A DNA stretch of 64,000 nucleotides. Origin: Aeriscardovia sp. Lineage in GTDB: Bacteria > Actinomycetota > Actinomycetes > Actinomycetales > Bifidobacteriaceae. Position numbers and translations under genes: made by a program. Shown one piece after another: positions 49,716-57,283 of this stretch; position 1 is the first letter of the stretch, and every line of letters begins with the position of its first letter. The stretch lies in the NCBI GenBank assembly GCA_017538895.1, contig JAFYHY010000060.1, positions 36,914-100,913 on the forward strand, read 5' to 3'. Under the pieces are notes generated by a model. The model ran no database searches. It saw nothing but the letters and a program-made list of their open reading frames with translations, and was not told where the DNA came from.

Positions 49716-50912
49716 ATGCATACCATTCAAGACATTGACCATCTTACCGGACAACGTGTTCTCGTCCGCTGCGATTTTAACGTACCCCTTGACAGTAACG
49801 GGCATATCGTTGATGATGCTCGCATTCGTGCTGCACTCCCTACCATTACCTACCTCCAACAGCATGATGCACGCATTATCCTCCTCTCACACTTAGGACG
49901 CCCACACAATGCAGCAGACACGCAATTCAGCTTAAAACCCGTTGCTACACGCCTTGCTGAACTCCTCAACCATCCCGTCACCTTCATTAACGAATCCCAC
50001 GGTCCACGCGTCCTCAATATCGTCAACACCATGCATAACGGAGACATCATCGTCCTCGAAAACGTACGATTCAATAGCGAAGAAAAAGGCAACGATAACG
50101 AACGCCAACACCTCGCCCACGAATACGCACAACTTGGAGACCTCTTTATCTCTGACGGATTCGGCGTCGTTCACCGCAAACAAGCAAGCGTCTACGACAT
50201 CGCACAACTCCTCCCAAGCGCAGCCGGATTCCTCATCCAAAAAGAAGTCACCAACCTCAACCACATCCTCAACAACCCACAACACCCACTCACTGTCATT
50301 CTCGGCGGATCCAAAGTATCCGACAAAATCGGAGTCATCACCAACCTCATCACGACAGCAGACACCCTCCTCATCTGCGGAGGAATGAGCTACACCTTCC
50401 TCAAAGCACAAGGCTACGAAATCGGCACCTCACTCGTCGAACCCAACATGATCACCTTCGCACAACAGTGCCTCACACAAGCAAAAGAACAACACACCAA
50501 ACTCCTACTCCCAACCGACCTCATCGTCACCGACCACTTCGCCGCCGACGCACAACCAACCACCGTCCCAGCAACCCACATACCCGCCACCATGATGGGA
50601 ATGGACATCGGAGAACACACACGACAACTCTTCAACACAGAAATCCAAAAATCCTCCACCATCTTCTGGAACGGACCAGCAGGCGTCTTCGAATTCCCAA
50701 CCTTCGCCCACGGCACCCACGCACTCGCCACCTCTTTACAGCAGGCAACACAGCATGGTGCGTTCACAGCGATTGGTGGTGGTGATTCAGTGACTGCTAT
50801 TCATCAGTTTGGTTTCCAAGAATCTGATTTCTCCTATATTTCTACTGGTGGTGGCGCTTCCTTGAACTTCCTTGAAGGAAAACTATTACCTGGTTTACGT
50901 GTGCTTGACTAA
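49716..50912 (+). CDS. pgk: phosphoglycerate kinase
   Basis: Glycolytic kinase making ATP from 1,3-bisphosphoglycerate (398 residues). N-terminal VLVRCDFNVPLD, RIILLSHLGRP and the DGFGVVHR segment bind substrate; the C-terminal nucleotide domain has ILGGSKVSDKI, FWNGPAGVFE and the final GGGDSVTAI and STGGGASLNFLEG. The middle (about 49920-50728) is almost exclusively A/C-ended; after 50728 codons become T/G-leaning. Length is normal. Confidence 0.96.
   Translation: MHTIQDIDHLTGQRVLVRCDFNVPLDSNGHIVDDARIRAALPTITYLQQHDARIILLSHLGRPHNAADTQFSLKPVATRLAELLNHPVTFINESHGPRVLNIVNTMHNGDIIVLENVRFNSEEKGNDNERQHLAHEYAQLGDLFISDGFGVVHRKQASVYDIAQLLPSAAGFLIQKEVTNLNHILNNPQHPLTVILGGSKVSDKIGVITNLITTADTLLICGGMSYTFLKAQGYEIGTSLVEPNMITFAQQCLTQAKEQHTKLLLPTDLIVTDHFAADAQPTTVPATHIPATMMGMDIGEHTRQLFNTEIQKSSTIFWNGPAGVFEFPTFAHGTHALATSLQQATQHGAFTAIGGGDSVTAIHQFGFQESDFSYISTGGGASLNFLEGKLLPGLRVLD
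50721..50728 (+). repeat. strand-switch octamer GCACTCGC in pgk
   Basis: All of the 27 non-Trp codons up to the octamer end in A or C; of the next 36 only 11 do. Encodes Ala-Leu-Ala. Confidence 0.87.
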
Positions 50913-50943
50913 AGAAGGTTAAGTAGGAAAGAGACGAATCATA

Positions 50944-51753
50944 ATGAGCAGAACGCGTGTACCCTTAGTCGCTGGTAATTGGAAGATGAATTTGAATCAT
51001 CTGGAAGCTATGTATTTTATTCAGCAATTTACATGGTTAATGCGTAATGCTCACTATGATTATGAGCATTCAGCTGAAATAGCGATTTGCCCACCGTTCA
51101 CAAGTATTCGTAGTGTGCAGGTCCTGTTACAAGCAGAAAAAGCTCCGATTCGTATCGGAGCTCAGAACGTATCACCAATCTCTGGAGGAGCATTCACTGG
51201 AGATATTTCCGCAGATATGCTCAAACAGTTAGATTGCCGGTATGTGATTATCGGGCATTCAGAGCGACGTAAATATCATCCTGAAGATGATGCAAACCTG
51301 ATTAATAAAGTCCGTGCAGTTCTTGTTGCAGGCATCCAACCAATTCTTTGTGTCGGTGAGTCAATAGCAGAGCGTTCTCAGGGTATCGAACTGGAGTATG
51401 CTATCGATCAAGTGTCCAAAGTCACACGTGATTTATCAGATGAAGAAGTATCTCAAATGATTATTGCTTATGAACCGTTATGGGCGATCGGCGGTAATGG
51501 TAGTGCAAGCCCTCAAATAGCGCAAAATGCTGCAGCAGCAATCCGACAGTATCTCCTCAGCATTTATGGCAATTATGTTGCACAGAAAGTCCGTATCCTT
51601 TACGGCGGTTCCGTTAACAGTGCTAATGTAGTGTCTCTAATGCAAGGACCAGATGTTGATGGTTTTCTCATTGGTGGAGCTTCTCTCAAACCAGATGAAT
51701 TTTCAAAAATAGCTCGCCTTGTTACAATTGCAAGTGCACAGCGTGATGAATAA
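50944..51753 (+). CDS. tpiA: triosephosphate isomerase
   Basis: Interconverts dihydroxyacetone-P and glyceraldehyde-3-P (269 residues). Active-site Lys in VAGNWKMN, His in IIGHSERRKYH, Glu in IIAYEPLWAIGGNG, and the phosphate-binding ILYGGSVNSANV and FLIGGASLK. Starts 31 bases after pgk. Codon choice is mixed, unlike upstream pgk. Confidence 0.96.
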   Translation: MSRTRVPLVAGNWKMNLNHLEAMYFIQQFTWLMRNAHYDYEHSAEIAICPPFTSIRSVQVLLQAEKAPIRIGAQNVSPISGGAFTGDISADMLKQLDCRYVIIGHSERRKYHPEDDANLINKVRAVLVAGIQPILCVGESIAERSQGIELEYAIDQVSKVTRDLSDEEVSQMIIAYEPLWAIGGNGSASPQIAQNAAAAIRQYLLSIYGNYVAQKVRILYGGSVNSANVVSLMQGPDVDGFLIGGASLKPDEFSKIARLVTIASAQRDE

Positions 51754-51764
51754 GGATGTGAACA

Positions 51765-52016
51765 ATGAAGGCTGTACTGGTCATTCTTGATATCATTGTG
51801 GTGATTGCGAGTGTTTTGCTCACATTACTCATTTTGATGCATAAAGGTAAAGGCGGCGGTATCTCCGACATGTTCGGTGGTGGCATCGGATCCAATGCCG
51901 GTACGTCAGGCGTAGCAGAAAAGAACTTAAACCGAATTACAGTCATTGTTGCTTTAATTTGGCTTGCTGTCATTATCGCTTTAGGCTTATTAGCACGTTT
52001 CGGATATACCTTATAA
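51765..52016 (+). CDS. secG: preprotein translocase subunit SecG
   Basis: An 83-residue SecG: hydrophobic segment (residues 3-22), the conserved glycine-rich loop KGGGISDMFGGG, and a second segment (about 59-80). Partner of SecYE in the translocon. Follows tpiA by 11 bases, as in other actinobacteria. Confidence 0.92.
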   Translation: MKAVLVILDIIVVIASVLLTLLILMHKGKGGGISDMFGGGIGSNAGTSGVAEKNLNRITVIVALIWLAVIIALGLLARFGYTL

Positions 52017-52032
52017 AGACTAAAAAATATGA

Positions 52033-52084
52033 ATGTATGTTTTGGGGGTTCCAACCAGTTAGTTGGAACCCCCAAAACATACAT
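52033..52084. terminator. perfect 23-bp bidirectional terminator hairpin
   Basis: Bases 52033-52055 are exactly complementary to 52062-52084 (core TTTTGGGGGTTCCAAC), loop CAGTTA. Between convergent secG and tal. Confidence 0.88.
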
Positions 52085-52113
52085 GAGCAATAATCTTTTA
52101 CTGGTGCAGTACT

Positions 52114-53202
52114 TTACAACAGTGATACCAGGTCAGCAATCATCTGATCCCACGCGTCAATAAACTGACTAATACCATTCTTTTCCAAAGTAGCAGTCAT
52201 TTCATTAAGGCTGATTTGATTTTCTTCAAGAATCTGCAAGCAACGCTTGCTTTCTTGAATGCTTGATTCAGTAATCGTAACTGCACCATCACCATGATCA
52301 GCAACAGACATCAAAGTTTTCTCAGGCATCGTGTTCACAACATTCGCTGCTACTAACTGATCTGTATACAAACAATCAGAATATGCTGGATTCTTTGTAC
52401 TCGTAGAAGCAAAAAGAATCTTTTGAACATGAGCACCATAATCACGCAAGAATTCCCAACGTGGATCCTTCGCAAATGCTTGTATGAAAACATCATACGC
52501 AATATTTGCATTCGCGAGTGCAATTTTTCCAGCTAATGGAATGTTATTTTCTGCAAGTAGTGGATCGATAAAGGTGTCGATTCGTGAGACGAAGAAGGAG
52601 GCGACGGAGAAGATACGAGAGAGGTTGTGTCCGTTTTCATAGGCTTTGACGAGTCCGTTGAGGTAGGCGTCGATGACGTCACGGTAGCGTTCGACGGAGA
52701 AGATGAGGGTGACGTTGACGGAGATGCCTTTTGCAAGGGTTTCAGTGATTGCCGGTAAGCCTTCTTTGGTGGCTGGGATTTTGATCATGACGTTTGGTCG
52801 GTTGATGGTCTCCCAGAGGAATTGGGCTTGGGTAATGGTGTTGTTGGTGTCGTGGGCGAGGTGTGGGTTGACTTCGATGGAGACTCGTCCGTCGGTCCAT
52901 TGTGTTTGTTCAGCGATAGGTTGGAAGAGGTCGCAGGCGTCTCGGACGTCGTTGATCATGATATGTTGGACGATATCGTCTGGTGTGGTGTATTGGGTTT
53001 TGAGTGTGTTGATTTGGTTTTGGTAGCTTGCATTGTTGTGTAATGCTTTTTGGAAAATGGATGGGTTGGTGGTAACGCCGGTGATGCCGAGGTCGTTGAT
53101 AAAGGATTCGAGTTCTCCTGTTTCAAGACGTGTGCGGCTGAGGTCATCTAACCATACAGAGACACCGTTATTGTGGTAGCGTTGCAAAATTTGATTTGTC
53201 AT
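52114..53202 (-). CDS. tal: transaldolase
   Basis: Transfers a dihydroxyacetone unit between sugar phosphates, feeding the bifid shunt (362 residues, the longer actinobacterial form). Visible: SVWLDDLSRTRLETG at the N-terminus, GVTTNPSIFQKA, VSIEVNPHLAHD, the Schiff-base Lys in VMIKIPATKEG (about residue 140), and NVTLIFSVERY. AAAGGAAAACAACC precedes the ATG. The N-terminal ~215 codons end mostly in A/C on the coding strand, switching near 52560-52514. Confidence 0.95.
   Translation of the reverse strand: MTNQILQRYHNNGVSVWLDDLSRTRLETGELESFINDLGITGVTTNPSIFQKALHNNASYQNQINTLKTQYTTPDDIVQHIMINDVRDACDLFQPIAEQTQWTDGRVSIEVNPHLAHDTNNTITQAQFLWETINRPNVMIKIPATKEGLPAITETLAKGISVNVTLIFSVERYRDVIDAYLNGLVKAYENGHNLSRIFSVASFFVSRIDTFIDPLLAENNIPLAGKIALANANIAYDVFIQAFAKDPRWEFLRDYGAHVQKILFASTSTKNPAYSDCLYTDQLVAANVVNTMPEKTLMSVADHGDGAVTITESSIQESKRCLQILEENQISLNEMTATLEKNGISQFIDAWDQMIADLVSLL
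52514..52521 (-). repeat. strand-switch octamer (plus strand GCGAGTGC) in tal
   Basis: Plus-strand DNA is G/T-rich from about 52560 across the tal-tkt junction to about 53480; the visible edge is ~45 bases from the octamer. The left side is mildly A/C-rich. Confidence 0.65.
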
Positions 53203-53220
53203 GGTTGTTTTCCTTTGTTG

Positions 53221-55305
53221 TTAGTTGAGGAGTGTGTGGATGGAATCGATGATGTGGTCGACGGTGATTCCTAGTTGTTGTAAGTTGTCTGTTCCGGATC
53301 CTTGTAAGCCAAATTGGTCGATAGCGATTGGGATGCCTGTGGTACCGATGTATTGATACCAGGAAAGTGCGGATCCTGCTTCCACGGAGACGCGTGCAGT
53401 GATAGAGGATGGGAGGAGTGCTTCTTTATATTCAGCGGATTGTTCGTTGAAGATATCGATGCTTGGGACAGAGAGGACTCGTACGTGGATTCCTTCTTCT
53501 TCTAATTGTGTTGCTGCTTGTAAAGCGAGATATACTTCTGAACCGCTGGCCATGATAATGGCATCGTTTTGCGGATTATCGTGTACGATGTAGGCGCCAT
53601 GGCGGATTCCTTCACGAGCAGCATCTTTGGTTTCACTGAGGTTTGGTAGTTTCTGACGTGACAGGATGAGGCTACTTGGATGTGTATTGTCTTTTTCAAA
53701 GATGTATCGGTAGGCTTCAATCGTTTCGTAGGCGTCAGCTGGTCGAATGACTTCTAAGCGTGGAATAGCGCGCAGTGAGGTGAGATGTTCGATTGGCTGA
53801 TGTGTTGGACCGTCTTCACCAAGTGCAACAGAATCATGTGTCCAAATGAAGAGGTTTGGAATATCCATTAATGCTGCAAGACGTACTGCTGCACGTTCAT
53901 AATCAGAGAACTGAAGGAATGTACTATTAAATACACGTGTATCCGAGTTGAGGATAATACCATTGGTAATGCATCCCATCGCAAATTCACGGACGCCGAA
54001 ATGAAGATTCTGACCGTGTTTACTGGCGGCAGGCCACATTTCAGTAGTGCGTTGATCAGTAATGAATGAGGATCCTTCTTGAATAATGGTTTGATTGGAT
54101 CCACCTAAATCAGCGGAACCACCCCATAATTCAGGCATGATAGATGCTAACGCATTAATAACCTTACCGGATACTTGTCGTGTTGGGATCTGATTACCAG
54201 GAGTAAAAGTTTCTTTTAAAGCATCAAGTGTTTGTGAGAAGTTTTCTGGAAGCTGATGACGATGAAGTCGCTCATATAAAGCGTATTCCTGAGGATTCTG
54301 CTCTTTCCACGTGTTAAACAGGGTATCCCACTCACGGTGCGCAGCTTGACCACGGTCAGCAACCTGACGTGCGTACGCTAACGCTTCCTCATCAACAAAG
54401 AAGGTTCTGTTTGGATCAATACCGAGAATGTCTTTTAATCCGCGGATAGCGTCATCACCGAGTGGAGCACCATGCGCAGATGCAGAATTTGTTTTCACTG
54501 GAGTTGGCCACGCTATGAGAGAATTCACTTGAATGAAATGAGGCTTATCGGTAACTTTTTCCGCAGTAAGCAACGCGTTGGTTACTGCATCAAGATCCTC
54601 ACTATATGATCCATCCTCATTCTTATGAAGGAGGTCAATTTCATCGGTATACCATCCGTAGGCTTGATACCGTTGAAGAACATTTTCTGACAGAACCAGA
54701 TCAGTATCACCTTCAACTTGGACATGGTTGGCATCAAACAGGACGAACAAGTTACCTAACTCTTGTGATCCTGCGAGTGCGGAGGCTTCTGCGCTGACGC
54801 CTTCTTCGATGTCACCTTCACCGCAGATGACCCAGATCTTGTGGTTGAAAGGGGAGGTGTTGCTGGTGTTGTGTGGGTCGAAGAGGTCTTGTTGGAAGCG
54901 TTGTGCATAGGCAAATCCGACGGCGGTGGCGAGGCCTTGTCCTAATGGTCCTGTGGTCATTTCAATGCCAGGTGTCATGCCGTATTCTGGGTGTCCTGGT
55001 GTGCGTGAGTTGGCAGTTCTGTAGCTTTTGATGTCGTTGAGAGTGAGATATCCGGAGAGGTAGAGTTGAGCGTATTGTGCAAGGGAAGCGTGTCCGCCTG
55101 AGAGGATGAATTTATCGCGGCCTTCCCATTGTGGATCTGATGGGTCATGTGTGAGGAAGCGTTGGTAAAGAACGTAAACGAGTGGCGTGAGAGAGATTGC
55201 TGATCCTGGATGACCGCTACCAGCGTTTTCAACAGCGTCGGCAATGAGTGCTTTTGTCATGTTAATGGCACGACGGTCCAGTGAATTCCATGATGAATGA
55301 TCCAT
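53221..55305 (-). CDS. tkt: transketolase
   Basis: Thiamine-diphosphate enzyme moving two-carbon units between sugar phosphates (694 residues). Visible: SGHPGSAISLTPLVYVLY, the ThDP motif GEGDIEEGVSAEASALAG (about 165-182), MSELWGGSADLGGSN-like segment, DSVALGEDGPTHQPIEHL, and the C-terminal YKEALLPSSITARVSVEAG. GAGGA precedes the ATG. Both ends of the gene show A/C-ended codons on the coding strand while the middle is mixed; the N-terminal edge is at the octamer 54773. Confidence 0.96.
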   Translation of the reverse strand: MDHSSWNSLDRRAINMTKALIADAVENAGSGHPGSAISLTPLVYVLYQRFLTHDPSDPQWEGRDKFILSGGHASLAQYAQLYLSGYLTLNDIKSYRTANSRTPGHPEYGMTPGIEMTTGPLGQGLATAVGFAYAQRFQQDLFDPHNTSNTSPFNHKIWVICGEGDIEEGVSAEASALAGSQELGNLFVLFDANHVQVEGDTDLVLSENVLQRYQAYGWYTDEIDLLHKNEDGSYSEDLDAVTNALLTAEKVTDKPHFIQVNSLIAWPTPVKTNSASAHGAPLGDDAIRGLKDILGIDPNRTFFVDEEALAYARQVADRGQAAHREWDTLFNTWKEQNPQEYALYERLHRHQLPENFSQTLDALKETFTPGNQIPTRQVSGKVINALASIMPELWGGSADLGGSNQTIIQEGSSFITDQRTTEMWPAASKHGQNLHFGVREFAMGCITNGIILNSDTRVFNSTFLQFSDYERAAVRLAALMDIPNLFIWTHDSVALGEDGPTHQPIEHLTSLRAIPRLEVIRPADAYETIEAYRYIFEKDNTHPSSLILSRQKLPNLSETKDAAREGIRHGAYIVHDNPQNDAIIMASGSEVYLALQAATQLEEEGIHVRVLSVPSIDIFNEQSAEYKEALLPSSITARVSVEAGSALSWYQYIGTTGIPIAIDQFGLQGSGTDNLQQLGITVDHIIDSIHTLLN
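54773..54780 (-). repeat. strand-switch octamer (plus strand GCGAGTGC) in tkt
   Basis: On the coding (minus) strand 19 of 23 codons just upstream of and including the octamer end in A/C; of 31 codons after it only 14 do. Plus-strand G+T reaches 78% at 54841-54900. Confidence 0.85.
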
Positions 55306-55543
55306 AAGTATCCTCGATCATCGGTTTGATTTTTATAGGTGTATACTCCGCGAGATGGGCGGTGTATTCTTTTACAAAGACCACTTTGTAATTGGATTTT
55401 ATTGTATCAAAAAAATATTATTAGTAAAGTCAATTAACTATTAAGTGGTTAAAACTTTTATGACAATTTCATCAACTTGATCATTTCCTCAACAAAGACA
55501 ACATATCCTTTACATATAAAGGTATTTTTGGAGGACTTATTTT
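55306..55543. promoter_or_regulatory. divergent promoter region between tkt and dnaJ
   Basis: A 238-base AT-rich gap. I looked for the CIRCE operator (TTAGCACTC-N9-GAGTGCTAA) and found none; no hrcA gene precedes dnaJ here. GGAGG lies before dnaJ. Confidence 0.4.
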
Positions 55544-56689
55544 ATGGATAAAAATTATTATGACATTTTAGGCATCAGTGAAACTGCGTCTCAAGATGAA
55601 ATTAAACGTGCGTATAGGAAAATGTCACGCAAATATCATCCTGATTTAGCAGGCCCTGAGTTTGAAGAGAAGTTTAAAGACGTTAATAATGCCTTTGATG
55701 TATTATCCGATCCTGATAAGCGTCGTCTGTATGATCAGGGTGTTGATCCAAATCAAGCATCAGCTGGTTTCGCTGGTGCACAACAATTTAATAATTTCGG
55801 TGACATTTTCAGTCAGTTCTTTGGTCAAGGTTTCACCAATGCAGCACCACAAGAACACATGTCACGTCAGCAAAAAGGACGTGACACCTTAACGAATTTG
55901 ACAATTTCTCTACAAGAAGCAGCTTTCGGCGTACAGAAAACCATCGAAATTCAAACCTATAGTTTATGTCCTGATTGCCAGGGAACAGGCTCGCAACATA
56001 ACAAAAAGCCAATTCAATGTCCTGATTGCCAGGGAACAGGCTATAAACAAACCATTCGCCATACCTTACTAGGTCAAATCATGTCATCCGCCCCATGCGA
56101 CCGATGTCAAGGATATGGAACTATCATTGAAGACCCATGCCTACAATGCCAAGGACAAGGACGCGTCAAAGTTAAACGCAAGGTCAGTATCAAAGTTCCT
56201 GCAGGTATTAACGATGGCATGCGCGTACGTCTTGCCTCACAAGGTGAAGTTGGCGAAGGCGGTGGTCCAGCAGGAGACCTCTACGTCAACATCACCGTTA
56301 AACCAGATAAAGTCTTCACTCGCCAAAATGACGACTTACATTGCTGGGTGAAAGTACCAATGGCATGGGCTGTTCTCGGTCATACCCTAGATATCAATAC
56401 TTTTGATGGTTCACAAAGCATCGAGATCAACGCTGGTACACAACAAGAAGACGTAATCGTGAAAAAGAACCTCGGTATGACGCGTCTCAATAGTGACAGC
56501 AGGGGAGATCTCTATGTTCACGTACAGATTGAAATTCCAATCAATCTCACTACACATCAAAAGGAATTAATAGAAGAGTTTGCACAGTCCCGTAAAGAGA
56601 CTGATAACACAGATCCTATTAGCCAAGAATCTCAGCCAATTAAGAATAAGAAGAGCTTCTTCGACCGTATTAAAGATGCTTTGAATTAA
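55544..56689 (+). CDS. dnaJ: chaperone DnaJ (Hsp40)
   Basis: Co-chaperone of DnaK (381 residues). J-domain with HPD (KYHPDLAG) in residues 1-65, a short G/F region, the zinc domain with four CxxCxGxG repeats (CPDCQGTG, CPDCQGTG, CDRCQGYG, CLQCQGQG, about 142-205), then the C-terminal substrate-binding domain and a polar tail. GGAGG precedes the ATG. Two of the zinc repeats are encoded by an exact 25-base direct repeat. Confidence 0.95.
   Translation: MDKNYYDILGISETASQDEIKRAYRKMSRKYHPDLAGPEFEEKFKDVNNAFDVLSDPDKRRLYDQGVDPNQASAGFAGAQQFNNFGDIFSQFFGQGFTNAAPQEHMSRQQKGRDTLTNLTISLQEAAFGVQKTIEIQTYSLCPDCQGTGSQHNKKPIQCPDCQGTGYKQTIRHTLLGQIMSSAPCDRCQGYGTIIEDPCLQCQGQGRVKVKRKVSIKVPAGINDGMRVRLASQGEVGEGGGPAGDLYVNITVKPDKVFTRQNDDLHCWVKVPMAWAVLGHTLDINTFDGSQSIEINAGTQQEDVIVKKNLGMTRLNSDSRGDLYVHVQIEIPINLTTHQKELIEEFAQSRKETDNTDPISQESQPIKNKKSFFDRIKDALN
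55967..56042 (+). repeat. exact 25-bp direct repeat inside dnaJ
   Basis: Bases 55967-55991 are identical to 56018-56042 (both begin TGTCCTGATTGCCAGGG), offset 51 bases = 17 codons, each encoding CPDCQGTG. Protein repetition is normal for DnaJ but identical codons are not required. Confidence 0.8.
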
Positions 56690-56708
56690 AGCAAATAAAA
56701 GGGCGACA

Positions 56709-56773
56709 CGCCGAAGCGCATGCCGATTTGCATTAATCGGAAAATAGCGTATATTTAAACATGTGCTTCGGCG
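56709..56773 (+). terminator. branched inverted repeat between dnaJ and tRNA cluster
   Basis: CGCCGAAGCGCATG (56709-56722) pairs with CATGTGCTTCGGCG (56760-56773), one G-T wobble, enclosing a smaller hairpin CCGATT/AATCGG (56723-56740). Possibly the dnaJ terminator, though no T-run follows. Confidence 0.5.
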
Positions 56774-56792
56774 CAGTGCTTCGAAGTTCATT

Positions 56793-56865
56793 GCGGACAT
56801 AGCTTAGTTGGTAAAGCGCGACCTTGCCAAGGTCGAGACCGCGGGTCCGAGTCCCGTTGTCCGCT
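56793..56865 (+). tRNA. tRNA-Gly (anticodon GCC)
   Basis: 73 bases. Acceptor GCGGACA (56793-56799) with TGTCCGC (56858-56864); anticodon stem CGACC/GGTCG with loop TTGCCAA giving GCC. First of four clustered tRNAs. Confidence 0.95.
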
Positions 56866-56893
56866 CGAGGTCTGATATTATGAGAGACCATAC

Positions 56894-56967
56894 GGTGGGT
56901 TAGCCAATCGGCTAGGCAGCGGCCTGCAAAGCCGTATAGATGAGTTCGACTCTCATACCCACCTCCA
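56894..56967 (+). tRNA. tRNA-Cys (anticodon GCA)
   Basis: Acceptor GGTGGGT (56894-56900) with ACCCACC (56957-56963); anticodon loop CTGCAAA giving GCA. The 3' CCA appears to be encoded (56965-56967). Confidence 0.94.
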
Positions 56968-56993
56968 ACTATTTTCTAGTTTAATTTAAGATT

Positions 56994-57065
56994 GGGCGGT
57001 TGGCGCAGCGGTAGCGCGCTTCCCTGACACGGAAGAGGTCACAAGTTCGATCCTTGTATCGCCCA
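56994..57065 (+). tRNA. tRNA-Val (anticodon GAC)
   Basis: 72 bases. Acceptor GGGCGGT with ATCGCCC (57058-57064); anticodon stem CTTCC/GGAAG with loop CTGACAC giving GAC. Confidence 0.95.
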
Positions 57066-57086
57066 CTTTTTCTCCTTATTTTAATT

Positions 57087-57159
57087 GGGCGATTGGCGCA
57101 GCGGCTAGCGCACTTCGTTCACACCGAAGGGGTCGTAGGTTCGATTCCTACATCGCCCA
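57087..57159 (+). tRNA. tRNA-Val (anticodon CAC)
   Basis: 73 bases. Acceptor GGGCGAT (57087-57093) with ATCGCCC (57152-57158); anticodon stem CTTCG/CGAAG with loop TTCACAC giving CAC. Second Val isoacceptor of the cluster. Confidence 0.95.
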
Positions 57160-57283
57160 CTTCAAAAAATCTTTTATTTTTTCTTTCTTCGTTGTCTTTG
57201 CTTTTCATTATCATTCACTGTGAAAACATATACGTCCAGGTTTGCACCTTGTATAGCAAACCTCAGCTAGTAAGGACATTCAG

